Shown here one piece after another: positions 37,791 through 46,863 of a stretch of DNA of 64,000 nucleotides; the first letter of the stretch is position 1; every line of letters starts with the position of its first letter. The stretch spans positions 62,001 to 126,000 of the forward strand of contig USGY01000001.1 of NCBI GenBank assembly GCA_900554365.1. Direction: 5' to 3'. The position numbers were made by a program, and so were the translations under genes. Origin of the DNA: an uncultured Clostridium sp. Lineage in GTDB: Bacteria > Bacillota > Clostridia > TANB77 > CAG-508. The notes under the pieces are model-generated. The model was not told the origin of the DNA. It was given only the letters and a program-made list of their open reading frames with translations, and did no database searches.

Positions 37791-39113
37791 TTATTTTTGA
37801 TTTATATTAAAGATTTCTTTTCTTGTAGGTTGTAAAGAAGTATAATTTGCAATAACATATTTTTTAGTATTGGTTTTATATAAGTTTTCAACAGCTTCAT
37901 GTAAATTTAAGTAGGCTTCTATTTTACTTGCATCAAATCCTGATGTTTTTATTCTAATAGCAATGTCATAAGCTCTTTTTCCTGATGTTATAATTCTTTT
38001 TACATTATTTAAGTTATCAAAATTTATGTCCCATATCCATGAAACATCAAATCCATCTGCGATGTTGTCATTTAAAACAAAAAGTAAATCTTTTTCATCA
38101 TCATCTTCATTTAATATTCTAAGACTAACATTACATCCTGTTGGATTTTTTGCTAAATTTATAATTGTTGGGATATTGTTAATTTCAACTTCTTCAAGTC
38201 TACCATTATTTAATACAAATTTTGATAATGCTTTTTGGATTATTGAAGTATCAATATCATATAAGCTTACTGCAGAAATTACTGCAACAAAATTATAAAT
38301 ATTATAAATACTGTTAAATCTGATTTTATATGTAATGTCATCTACCACAAAGGTTCTATTTTTTAAATCAACGTTTGTTGCTAATTTATAAATTTCATTG
38401 TTTCCGTAGCCACAATTAGGACATTTAAATTTACCGATATGAGAATATTGATAATATTCATATTCAAGTCGAGTTTTACAAAATGGGCAGAATTTTCCTT
38501 CTCCAGCTTCTTTTTCTGTATCTGTTGCATATTTATAACGTTCAACACTAAAATAATAAACATTTTTGTTTTCAGGATTTGCTTTGCCTAGTCTTGCAAC
38601 ATTTGGATCATCATTATTTAAAATTAAGTTTCCTGTATAAGTTTTTAAAAATTCATTTATTTTTAGTATTAATGTTTCAACTTCGCCATTTCTATCTAAT
38701 TGATCTCTAAAGAAATCTAGTATTACAAGTGTATCTAATCTAAAATCTTTAAAAACGATTGGAACATAACCTTCGTCAACTTCAAATACTAAGAAGTCAG
38801 CTTTAATTTTTCCTGTTAAAGTGCAGTTCTTTAATATTGTAGAAAGTATGCCTGTTTCCATGTTGTTTCCTTCGACATTGCTAACAACTTTTTTTTCGGC
38901 TGTTTTTAAAACATATCCAATTGCATTATTTGTCATTGTTTTTCCATTTGTTGCAGTAACTGCAATTACAGGACAATTTACTTTGAAATATTTAAAAATA
39001 GTTGGATTCCATTTGTAGGCAATTTTACCTAAAAAATTTCCACCGTTTTTACCAGCGATTTTTAATGCTATATTTAATAATTTCATAATTAAAATGATAA
39101 AAAAATTCTTCAT
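37791..39113 (-). CDS. murT: Lipid II isoglutaminyl synthase, Mur-ligase subunit MurT
   Basis: 440 residues. The Mur-ligase ATP site reads VTATNGKTMTNN. A zinc ribbon CPFC...CPNCGYGN is inserted in the central domain, a MurT hallmark, and the C-terminal DUF1727 domain includes NLAKNPTGCN. The start at 39113 has AGGAGAAT upstream. It activates the stem-peptide Glu carboxyl group with ATP. Confidence 0.93.
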   Translation of the reverse strand: MKNFFIILIMKLLNIALKIAGKNGGNFLGKIAYKWNPTIFKYFKVNCPVIAVTATNGKTMTNNAIGYVLKTAEKKVVSNVEGNNMETGILSTILKNCTLTGKIKADFLVFEVDEGYVPIVFKDFRLDTLVILDFFRDQLDRNGEVETLILKINEFLKTYTGNLILNNDDPNVARLGKANPENKNVYYFSVERYKYATDTEKEAGEGKFCPFCKTRLEYEYYQYSHIGKFKCPNCGYGNNEIYKLATNVDLKNRTFVVDDITYKIRFNSIYNIYNFVAVISAVSLYDIDTSIIQKALSKFVLNNGRLEEVEINNIPTIINLAKNPTGCNVSLRILNEDDDEKDLLFVLNDNIADGFDVSWIWDINFDNLNNVKRIITSGKRAYDIAIRIKTSGFDASKIEAYLNLHEAVENLYKTNTKKYVIANYTSLQPTRKEIFNINQK

Positions 39114-39198
39114 ATTGATTCTCCTAAATTCTTTTTTTGCCATTATATCATATTGATATTTTTTAGTCTATATAGTAAAATATTTTGGGTGAAAAATA

Positions 39199-39984
39199 AT
39201 GAAATATATAAATAATGAAGAAAAATTAAAAAACATAAATTTTGATAAAAATAATATAAGTATAATTATGGATTTTGATGGAACAATAACAAGATATACA
39301 CATGTGGATTCTTGGGATGTTGCTGGAGAAGGTTTAGGAGAAAATTTCAAAAAGGAGTTGACAGAATTATTTGAAAAATATAGGCCTATAGAAATAGATT
39401 ATGAGATTTCATATTCGGAAAAATTTAAAGCCATGGAAGAATGGTATAAATTATGTATAGATTTATATTATAAATATGGATTAACAAAAGCAAAATTAAA
39501 AGAAGCAATTTCTAATTGTGATTTACAATTTAGAGAAGGTGCTAAAGAATTTTTTGAATCTATGTATAAAAATAATATACCTGTTATAATATTATCTGCT
39601 GGAATAGGAAATGTAATAGAAGGATTTTTAAAAGAAAATAATTGCTATTCTGATAATATGAAGATAATTAGTAATTTCATTAATTTTGATAATAACGGTA
39701 ATATCAATAAATTTGATGGGAAGATTATTACTTCAATGAATAAAACTCTAAAAGGGCACAAAATAGACAGTATAAAAAGCAGAAAATATAAAGTACTTTT
39801 TGGTGATTTAATTGAAGATAAAAATATGGTAGAAAAAGAAGAATGGAATGATACAATAAGTTTTGGATTTTTAGATAAAAAAGTAGAAAATTTACCGTAT
39901 TATAAAAAAGCATTTGACATAGTTTTAACTAAAGAGGATGGTAATTTTTATAAAGTAATAAATATTTTAGAAAGGAAAAAATAA
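39199..39984 (+). CDS. Pyrimidine 5'-nucleotidase-like HAD hydrolase (UMPH-1/cN-III type)
   Basis: 261 residues. HAD motif I is MDFDGTIT, motif II VIILSAG and motif III/IV FGDLIEDKNM. The segments LQFREGAKEFFESM, SAGIGNVIEGFL and SNFINFD match the cytosolic 5'-nucleotidase III family, otherwise mostly eukaryotic but known in some bacteria. It likely removes phosphate from pyrimidine monophosphates. It abuts the next gene directly (TAAATG). Divergent from murT. Confidence 0.8.
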   Translation: MKYINNEEKLKNINFDKNNISIIMDFDGTITRYTHVDSWDVAGEGLGENFKKELTELFEKYRPIEIDYEISYSEKFKAMEEWYKLCIDLYYKYGLTKAKLKEAISNCDLQFREGAKEFFESMYKNNIPVIILSAGIGNVIEGFLKENNCYSDNMKIISNFINFDNNGNINKFDGKIITSMNKTLKGHKIDSIKSRKYKVLFGDLIEDKNMVEKEEWNDTISFGFLDKKVENLPYYKKAFDIVLTKEDGNFYKVINILERKK

Positions 39985-40842
39985 ATGGAATATGATGTTA
40001 TAATAGTAGGTGCTGGACCTGCAGGAATATCAGCAAGCTTATATACTAAAAGAGCAAATAAGAAAACATTAATTTTATATCAAGATTCATCAAGTTTAGA
40101 AAAAGCGACAAAAATAGAAAATTATTATGGATTTTCTAAAGGAATATCTGGAAAAGAATTGTATGAAAATGGACTAAAGCAAGCAGAAGAACTAGGTGTA
40201 GAATTAAAAAAAGAAGAAGTTATTAAATTGGAAAAAAATGGTGAAAATTTTTTAGTAAAAACTTCTAAAAATGAATATTATTCAAAATATGTTATACTAG
40301 CCACAGGAAATAAAAAAAATAAACCTAAAATAAAAGGAATAGATAAATTTGAAGGACGAGGTATAAGTTATTGTGCAATTTGTGATGGATTTTTCTACAG
40401 AAACAAAAATGTAGCTGTTTTAGGAAGTGGTGATTATGCTATTTCTGAAACAAATGATTTAATAAATGTTGCAAAAAATATAACAATTTTAACTAATGGA
40501 CAAAAACATGTCCCAGAATTTAGAGCAGATAATGTCAAAATTGAAACAAGAGGAATAAAAGAAATTATAGGAACAGATAAAGTAGAAGAAATTAAATTTG
40601 ATGATAATAAAACTATGCAAACTGATGGGATTTTTGTGGCTCAAGGTGTTGCTGGAAGTGCAGACTTTGCAAAAAAATTAGGAGCATTAACAAAAAATGA
40701 TAAAATTGTTGTTAATGAAAAGATGCAAACCAATATTGCTGGATTATATGCATGTGGAGATTGTATAGATGGAGTATTGCAAGTTTCTAAAGCTGTTTAT
40801 GATGGAATGATAGCTGCTTTAGACATTATATCTAAAAAATAA
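39985..40842 (+). CDS. Thioredoxin reductase-like flavoprotein
   Basis: 285 residues. An N-terminal FAD site VGAGPAGISASLYTKR, a redox-active CAIC in SYCAICDGFF, a second dinucleotide motif VLGSGDYA and a C-terminal ACGDC fit TrxB. The NADPH-domain motif is a variant (GSGDYA rather than GGGDSA), and the protein is about 20-30 residues shorter than typical TrxB, so a ferredoxin- or NADH-dependent variant is possible. Confidence 0.85.
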   Translation: MEYDVIIVGAGPAGISASLYTKRANKKTLILYQDSSSLEKATKIENYYGFSKGISGKELYENGLKQAEELGVELKKEEVIKLEKNGENFLVKTSKNEYYSKYVILATGNKKNKPKIKGIDKFEGRGISYCAICDGFFYRNKNVAVLGSGDYAISETNDLINVAKNITILTNGQKHVPEFRADNVKIETRGIKEIIGTDKVEEIKFDDNKTMQTDGIFVAQGVAGSADFAKKLGALTKNDKIVVNEKMQTNIAGLYACGDCIDGVLQVSKAVYDGMIAALDIISKK

Positions 40843-40870
40843 GAACAAGTTTAAAAGCTTGTTCTTTTAT
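40841..40870. terminator. Bidirectional intrinsic terminator
   Basis: AAGAACAAG (40841-40849) pairs with CTTGTTCTT (40858-40866), followed by T-rich DNA. Confidence 0.85.
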
Positions 40871-40871
40871 T

Positions 40872-41747
40872 TTAGCTTATTAAATTTTTAAAATCTTGTG
40901 GTAATTCTGCTATAAAGGTCATTGACTTTTTTGTTATTGGATGAATAAATTTAAGTTTATAGCTGTGTAAAGCTTGTCTATTAATTAAATCAGAAGGTTT
41001 CCCATATAATGTATCCCCAATAAGTGGGTGACCAATATAACTAAAATGAACTCGTATTTGATGTGTTCTTCCAGTTTTTAATAAACATTTAACTAAACTA
41101 TAAGATTTAAATTCATTTATAACAATATAATCTGTAATAGAGATTTGACCATTAGGATTTACACATCTTTCAATTATACTATTATCTTTTCTTGCAATAG
41201 GTAAATTAATTGTACCTTGCTTTTCTTGTAAAAATCCGTCTATAACACAAAGATATTGCTTTTTAAATTCATTGTTTTGCATTTGTTTAATTAATTGCTC
41301 TTGAATATATTCACATTTTGCAAAAACAACAATACCAGAAGTATTTTTATCTAATCTATTAACAGGTCTTATTTTTTTCTTTAAATTGATATTATCAAAA
41401 TAATATTTTATTCCATTAGAAAGCGAAGATTCGTAATGAGAAATAGATGGGTGAATTGCCATATTAGCAGGTTTGTTTAAAATTAAAAGCCATTCATCTT
41501 CATATAAAATAGATAAGTCCATTTTAGTAGGAATAATGTTGGAATTATCTTCCTCATGATTAAAATCTATTAATATTAAATCATTAATTTTTATAGCTTC
41601 TCTGGTATCTACTAAAATATTATTTTTATAAATTTTTTTATTTCTAATTAATTTATTTAATAAACGTGTAGAAATATTAAATTCATTAACTAGTACTTGA
41701 TTAATAGTTTTATATTTATTATTTGTAACTTTATATTCTAATTTCAT
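40872..41747 (-). CDS. RluA-family pseudouridine synthase
   Basis: 291 residues. An N-terminal S4-like RNA-binding region is followed by the catalytic RPVNRLDKNTSGIVVFAK with the conserved Asp, then KTGRTHQIRVHF and GHPLIGDTLYG. It makes pseudouridine in rRNA or tRNA; which site cannot be told. GAGGT precedes the ATG on the minus strand. Confidence 0.92.
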   Translation of the reverse strand: MKLEYKVTNNKYKTINQVLVNEFNISTRLLNKLIRNKKIYKNNILVDTREAIKINDLILIDFNHEEDNSNIIPTKMDLSILYEDEWLLILNKPANMAIHPSISHYESSLSNGIKYYFDNINLKKKIRPVNRLDKNTSGIVVFAKCEYIQEQLIKQMQNNEFKKQYLCVIDGFLQEKQGTINLPIARKDNSIIERCVNPNGQISITDYIVINEFKSYSLVKCLLKTGRTHQIRVHFSYIGHPLIGDTLYGKPSDLINRQALHSYKLKFIHPITKKSMTFIAELPQDFKNLIS

Positions 41748-41836
41748 TTTTTACCTCAAGCGAATTTTATCAAACTTCTTGAATAAAATCAATAAATTTG
41801 GTAAAATAGCAAGGTCAAAAGAAAGGGCTGAATAAA

Positions 41837-42514
41837 ATGAGAATACGATTTAAAAAATGGGCAAGACCTGAATTAGAAGCAAGTGAATTTTATGAAGACA
41901 ATCCAGAAGAATGGAAGGGAAAATGGAAAGAACATTTTAAAAATAGTAATTTACCACTTATGCTTGAATTAGGGTGTGGAAAAGGTCAATTTATATCAAA
42001 ATTAGCAGTTGAACATCAAGAAAATAATTATTTAGCTATAGATTTAGTTGATGCTATGTTAGGACTAGCTAAAAGAAATATTGAACAAGTTTATAAAGAT
42101 GAAAACAAAGAGCCAACAAATGTTATTATAACTCGTTTTGATATAGAAAGAATTTTAATGATATTAAATGAAAAAGATTGTGTAAAAAGAATTTACATAA
42201 ACTTCTGCAATCCATGGCCTAGAGGAAAACACAGAAAAAAGAGACTTACTCATACAAGACAATTAGAAAAATACAAAGAATTTTTAAGTAAAGATGGAAA
42301 AATTTATTTCAAAACAGATGATGATGAGTTATTTGAATCAAGTTTGAAATATTTTGAAGAAAGCGGTTTTAGTATATTAAAAAAGACATATGATTTGCAT
42401 AAGGAAAATATATTTGGAGAAAATATAGAAACAGAACATGAAATAATGTTTTCAGAGCAAGGAATAAAAATAAAAGCATTAATAGCAAAGATAGGAAGTA
42501 ATGCAAATGACTGA
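41837..42514 (+). CDS. trmB: tRNA (guanine-N7-)-methyltransferase TrmB
   Basis: 225 residues. AdoMet motif I reads MLELGCGKGQF; the family signature around the active site is NFCNPWPRGKHRKKRLTH, and YFKTDDDELFE follows. It methylates G46 of tRNA. The ribosome site AAAGGG is weak and somewhat distant. The next gene begins inside its 3' end. Confidence 0.93.
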   Translation: MRIRFKKWARPELEASEFYEDNPEEWKGKWKEHFKNSNLPLMLELGCGKGQFISKLAVEHQENNYLAIDLVDAMLGLAKRNIEQVYKDENKEPTNVIITRFDIERILMILNEKDCVKRIYINFCNPWPRGKHRKKRLTHTRQLEKYKEFLSKDGKIYFKTDDDELFESSLKYFEESGFSILKKTYDLHKENIFGENIETEHEIMFSEQGIKIKALIAKIGSNAND

Positions 42515-43022
42515 AAAGGAAGTAATAGAAAATAATGATAATAAAGAAATTGTTTTAAAAGCAGTTGCAGAAAAGGGAAAATTTTTAGATTTAGTTTCAC
42601 CAAAATTACAAGATGATAAAGAAGTAGTAATGACAGCATTAAATCAAGATGCTGAAGCATTAGAATTTGCAAGCAGTAGATTAAAGAATGATAAAGAAGT
42701 AATATTAAAAGGTGTAATGGGAGCACCTTGGACAGTTTGCTATGCTTCAGAAGATTTAAGAAAAGATAGAGAAATAATTTTAGAAAGTTGTAAAAAATAT
42801 GGACAAGCTTTATATTTTGCTAGTGAAGATTTAAGAGATGATAGAGAAGTTGTTAAAGCTGCTGTTTCAAATAAAGGAATTATTATAAAATATGTAAGTA
42901 GTAGATTAAAAAATGATAAAGAATTAGCAATGATTGCAGTAAAACAAAATAAACAAGCATATCATTTTATATCAGAAAATTTACAACAAGATGAAGATAT
43001 AAAAGAAATAATGAATCAATAA
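42507..43022 (+). CDS. DUF4116-type protein of six 25-residue repeats
   Basis: About 171 residues. After a short start, the protein consists of six consecutive 25-residue units, each of the form (K/R)E(I/V)-V..AV.....AL.(F/Y)(A/V)S..L..D, ending in DD, ND or KD. This matches the DUF4116 repeat, an alpha-helical solenoid of unknown function. It overlaps trmB by 8 bases (start 42507; 42501 is an alternative), so the two may be translationally coupled. No catalytic motif is visible; a binding scaffold is the safest guess. Confidence 0.75.
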   Translation: MTEKEVIENNDNKEIVLKAVAEKGKFLDLVSPKLQDDKEVVMTALNQDAEALEFASSRLKNDKEVILKGVMGAPWTVCYASEDLRKDREIILESCKKYGQALYFASEDLRDDREVVKAAVSNKGIIIKYVSSRLKNDKELAMIAVKQNKQAYHFISENLQQDEDIKEIMNQ

Positions 43023-43033
43023 TAAAAAAATAC

Positions 43034-43062
43034 TTGTACTTTTTATAAAATGCTTATATAAT
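43034..43062 (+). promoter_or_regulatory. Promoter of the pta-ackA operon
   Basis: TTGTAC (43034-43039) and TATAAT (43057-43062), 17-base spacer. Confidence 0.6.
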
Positions 43063-43091
43063 ATATCCAAATGAATTAAGGAGGAAAAAGA

Positions 43092-44114
43092 ATGCCGTTT
43101 ATAGAGGCAATAAAGCAAATAGCAAAAAGTGATTTAAAAACAATAGTGCTTCCAGAGGCAGCAGACGATATTAGAACTTTGCAGGCAGCAGAAAAAGTTT
43201 TAAAAGAAAATTATGCAAAAATTGTTTTAATTGGTAATAAAAATACAATTGAACAAAAAGCAAAACAAAACAGCATAGATATAAGCAAAGCTAAAATTGT
43301 TGACCCAGAAACTTCATTAAAAACAGAAGAATATGCAAACCTTTTATATGAACTAAGGAAAAACAAAGGAATGACAAAAGAAGAGGCCGAAAATATAGTA
43401 AAACAACCTGTGTATTTTGGAACTTTAATGATGAAAGATCCAAATAGTGAAGCAGAAGGATTAGTTTCAGGAGCTGTTCATTCAACAGCTAATACTTTAA
43501 GACCAGCTCTTCAAATTTTAAAAACAGAGCCAAATACAAAATTGATTTCAGGTTTTTTTATTATGGTAGTTCCTGATTGCAAATATGGTGAAAATGGTAC
43601 ATTTATTTTTGCTGATAGTGGAATAAACGAAAATCCTAACGCTGAAGAATTAGCTGAAATAGCTATATCATCAAGCAAAAGTTTTAAACAACTAACAGGA
43701 AAAGAACCTAAAGTTGCTATGCTTTCATATTCAACATATGGAAGTGCTAAATCAGAATCAACAGAAAAAGTAATCCAAGCCACAAATATTATAAGAGAAA
43801 AACAACCCGATTTGTTGGTTGATGGAGAATTGCAACTTGATGCGGCTATTATTCCGGAAATTGCAAAAATAAAAGCACCTAATAGTCCATTGAAGGGAAA
43901 TGCGAATGTATTAATATTTCCAAATTTAGATGCAGGAAATATAGGCTACAAATTAACTCAAAGATTAGGTAAGGCTGAAGCGTACGGTCCGCTTTGTCAG
44001 GGAATAGCAAGACCAGTAAATGATTTATCACGAGGTTGTAGTAGTGAAGATATTGCAGGAGTAATTGCAATTACAGCTGTACAGGCTCAAATGAAAAATA
44101 GGGAGGAAAAATAA
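43092..44114 (+). CDS. pta: Phosphate acetyltransferase
   Basis: 340 residues, the short single-domain Pta. Conserved segments include IVLPEAADDIRTLQA, GLVSGAVHSTANTLRPAL, FIFADSGIN, MLSYSTYGSAKS and GELQLDAAI. It interconverts acetyl-CoA and acetyl-phosphate. AAGGAGGAAAAAG precedes the ATG. The first acetate kinase follows after two bases. Confidence 0.96.
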   Translation: MPFIEAIKQIAKSDLKTIVLPEAADDIRTLQAAEKVLKENYAKIVLIGNKNTIEQKAKQNSIDISKAKIVDPETSLKTEEYANLLYELRKNKGMTKEEAENIVKQPVYFGTLMMKDPNSEAEGLVSGAVHSTANTLRPALQILKTEPNTKLISGFFIMVVPDCKYGENGTFIFADSGINENPNAEELAEIAISSSKSFKQLTGKEPKVAMLSYSTYGSAKSESTEKVIQATNIIREKQPDLLVDGELQLDAAIIPEIAKIKAPNSPLKGNANVLIFPNLDAGNIGYKLTQRLGKAEAYGPLCQGIARPVNDLSRGCSSEDIAGVIAITAVQAQMKNREEK

Positions 44115-44116
44115 TT

Positions 44117-45319
44117 ATGAAAATTTTAGTATTAAATTCAGGAAGTTCATCATTAAAATATCAAGTTATAGATATGGACACAGAAAAAGATTTAGGAAAA
44201 GGAAATTTTGAAAGAATAGGACAACCTAATTCTTTTCTAACACATAAAGCTCATGGAGAAAAATATAAATTTGAAATTCCAGTAAAAAATCATGAAGAAG
44301 CAATTAGAGTAGTTTTAGAAAAACTTACAGACAAAGAATGCGGAGTTATGAAAAGCTTAGATGAATTAATGGGAATAGGACATAGAGTTGTACATGGTGG
44401 AGAAAAATTCACAGAACCAGTAGTTATAACAGATGAAGTTATAAAAGAAATTAGAGATTGCAGTGATTTAGCACCATTACATAATCCTGCAGCAGCATTA
44501 GGAATGGAAGCTTGCAAAAAAATAGTACCTAATATCAAAATGGTAGCAGTATTTGATACAGCATTCCATCAAACTTTACCAAAATCAAGATATATTTACC
44601 CAATTCCATACAAATATTACGAAAAATATGGAATCAGAAAATATGGATTCCATGGAACATCACATAAATATGTTGCATATAGAGTTGCAGAATTACTTGG
44701 AAAAGATGTTAAAGATTTAAAAATAGTAAATTGTCACTTAGGACAAGGTGGCAGTGTTTGTGCAATTCAAGATGGGAAATCAGTAGAAACAAGTATGGGA
44801 TTAACACCACTTGGAGGAATTGCTATGGCAAGTAGAAGTGGAGATTTAGATCCATCAGTTGTTACATATATAATGAAAAAAGAAAATATAGATGCTAAAG
44901 AAATGGATACAATTTTAAACAAAGAATCAGGTGCATATGGTGTATCAGGTGTATCTGTTGACTTTAGAGATATTGAAGAAGATGCTGCTAAGGGTGGAGA
45001 AAGATCACAATTAGCATTAGATATATTCCATAATACAGTTGCTTCATATGTAGCAAGATGTGTTGTTGCAATGGGAGGTATAGATGTTCTTACATTCACA
45101 GCAGGTGTTGGAGAAAGAGGACAAGACTCAAGACAAGCTATATGTGATAGATTAGCATATTTTGGAGTAGAATTAGATAAAGAAGTAAACCAAGCTACAA
45201 AAGGAACAGAAGGTATTATATCTTCTAAAAATTCAAAAATTCCTGTATATGTTATACCAACAAACGAAGAATTAATGATTGCTAGAGAGACTCAAAAGTA
45301 TATTAAGGAGGAAAAATAA
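44117..45319 (+). CDS. ackA: Acetate kinase, first tandem copy
   Basis: 400 residues. LVLNSGSSSLKYQ, GHRVVHGG, FDTAFHQT, YGFHGTSH, TSMGLTPLGG and the C-terminal PTNEELMIARET define AckA. Most catalytic residues are in place, but the phosphate-binding motif usually HLGNG reads HLGQG, so the canonical Asn is Gln. It turns acetyl-phosphate plus ADP into acetate plus ATP. It is spaced by two bases from pta and from the second copy, all with AAGGAGG-type sites. Confidence 0.95.
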   Translation: MKILVLNSGSSSLKYQVIDMDTEKDLGKGNFERIGQPNSFLTHKAHGEKYKFEIPVKNHEEAIRVVLEKLTDKECGVMKSLDELMGIGHRVVHGGEKFTEPVVITDEVIKEIRDCSDLAPLHNPAAALGMEACKKIVPNIKMVAVFDTAFHQTLPKSRYIYPIPYKYYEKYGIRKYGFHGTSHKYVAYRVAELLGKDVKDLKIVNCHLGQGGSVCAIQDGKSVETSMGLTPLGGIAMASRSGDLDPSVVTYIMKKENIDAKEMDTILNKESGAYGVSGVSVDFRDIEEDAAKGGERSQLALDIFHNTVASYVARCVVAMGGIDVLTFTAGVGERGQDSRQAICDRLAYFGVELDKEVNQATKGTEGIISSKNSKIPVYVIPTNEELMIARETQKYIKEEK

Positions 45320-45321
45320 TC

Positions 45322-46515
45322 ATGAAAATTTTAGTATTAAATTGTGGTAGTTCATCATTAAAATATCAATTAATAAACATGGAAGATGGAAGCGTATTAA
45401 CTTCTGGAAAATATGAAAGAATAGGAGAAAGTGAAGCTTTTTTAACACATAAAGCTCAAGGAAAAAAAGTAGTAATTAAAAAAGCAGCATATAATCATAA
45501 AGAAGCTATTGAATTTGTTTTAGAACAATTTACAAATCCAGAATACAAAGTTATAGATTCATTAGATGAAATAGATGCCATAGGACATAGAGTTGTACAT
45601 GGTGGAGAAATTTTCAAAGAGTCAGCTGTAATTGATGAAAAAGTTATGAACGAAATTGCTGAATGTGGAAGCTTTGCACCATTACATAATCCTGCTGCAG
45701 TATTAGGAATGAAAGCATGTCAAAATGTAATGCCAGGAAAACCAATGGTAGCAGTATTTGATACAACTTTCCATCAAACTATGAAAAAAGACAAATACAT
45801 ATATGCAATACCATATAAATACTATGAAAAATTAGGAGTTAGAAGATATGGAGCTCATGGAACATCACATATGTATGTTTCAAGAAGATTAGCAGAAATA
45901 TTAGGAAAAGATATTAAAGATTTAAAAATCGTTACATGTCATTTAGGACAAGGTTCAAGTATATGTGCTGTAAAAGGTGGAAAATCTATAGATACAAGTA
46001 TGGGATTAACACCTTTAGGTGGATTACCAATGGTAACAAGAAGTGGTGACTTAGATCCATCTGTATTAACATATATAATGAGAAAAGAAAATATGTCTGC
46101 ACAAGAAATTGAAGATATGTTAAATAAAGAATCAGGTGCAGCTGGAATATCAGGATTAGATCCAGACTTTAGAGTAATTGGTGATGTTGCTGATGAAGGC
46201 AACGAAAGAGCACAATTAGCTATAGAAAAATTTGAATATGCTATTGCAAACTATATTGCAAAATATGCTATGGAAATGAACGGTATTGATTATATAATAT
46301 TTACTGGTGGAATTGGTGAAAACCAAATGTATATAAGAAACAGAGTTTGCAAAAAATTAGCTTTCATGGGTATAAAAATTGATGAAGAAGCTAATAAAAA
46401 AAGCGGAACAGAGCAAGAAATTTCAACAGCTGATTCTAAGGTGAAAGTATATATAATTCCAACAAATGAGGAATTAATGATTGCTAAAGAAACAGAAAGA
46501 TTAATAGAAAAATAA
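45322..46515 (+). CDS. ackA: Acetate kinase, second tandem copy
   Basis: 397 residues, colinear with the upstream copy and clearly a paralogue: LVLNCGSSSLKYQ, GHRVVHGG, FDTTFHQT, YGAHGTSH, HLGQGSS, TSMGLTPLGG, PTNEELMIAKET. Differences include YGAHG for YGFHG and DPDFR for VDFR. It shares the Gln for Asn change, so the change predates the duplication. It may have shifted towards another short acyl phosphate (propionate, butyrate), which cannot be read from sequence alone. Confidence 0.92.
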   Translation: MKILVLNCGSSSLKYQLINMEDGSVLTSGKYERIGESEAFLTHKAQGKKVVIKKAAYNHKEAIEFVLEQFTNPEYKVIDSLDEIDAIGHRVVHGGEIFKESAVIDEKVMNEIAECGSFAPLHNPAAVLGMKACQNVMPGKPMVAVFDTTFHQTMKKDKYIYAIPYKYYEKLGVRRYGAHGTSHMYVSRRLAEILGKDIKDLKIVTCHLGQGSSICAVKGGKSIDTSMGLTPLGGLPMVTRSGDLDPSVLTYIMRKENMSAQEIEDMLNKESGAAGISGLDPDFRVIGDVADEGNERAQLAIEKFEYAIANYIAKYAMEMNGIDYIIFTGGIGENQMYIRNRVCKKLAFMGIKIDEEANKKSGTEQEISTADSKVKVYIIPTNEELMIAKETERLIEK

Positions 46516-46524
46516 AGAAAAGTC

Positions 46525-46552
46525 TTGCAAATAAAAAAAATGGTGGTATAAT
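46525..46552 (+). promoter_or_regulatory. Promoter of the ileS leader
   Basis: TTGCAA (46525-46530) and TATAAT (46547-46552), 16-base spacer, with a TG extension before the -10. Confidence 0.6.
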
Positions 46553-46558
46553 AATATT

Positions 46559-46819
46559 TGTAAATAAGAAAAAGAAGTTAACAAAGACAAGATAAATAGT
46601 GTAATATCTTAAAGAGAGCCAATGTTAGGTGTGAGTTTGGTAAGTAAAAATTATTTATTATCACTTTTGTTTTTACTAAACTGAAATTAGTAAGTTAGTC
46701 GTAAATCTGCGTTAAAGATAATAATTAAGAGAACAAATTTATCAATTTGTTAACTTAGGTGGTACCGCGGAAATATAAGCCTTTTCGTCCTAATTTATAG
46801 GACAAAAAGGCTTTTTTTG
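46559..46819 (+). promoter_or_regulatory. T-box riboswitch (isoleucyl-tRNA) upstream of ileS
   Basis: The stretch 46516-46863 has no gene; it is a T-box leader. The T-box sequence TTAGGTGGTACCGCGG is near 46755-46770 and an AAAGAGAG motif near 46611. The terminator pairs AGCCTTTTCGTCC (46778-46790) with GGACAAAAAGGCT (46800-46812) before a T run. An ATT at 46686-46688 in a GAAATTAG context is a plausible isoleucine specifier. It should raise ileS transcription when tRNA-Ile is uncharged. Confidence 0.92.
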
Positions 46820-46863
46820 AATTTGAAAAAAGAATTATATTAAGTGAGAAAGGAAGGATTTTT

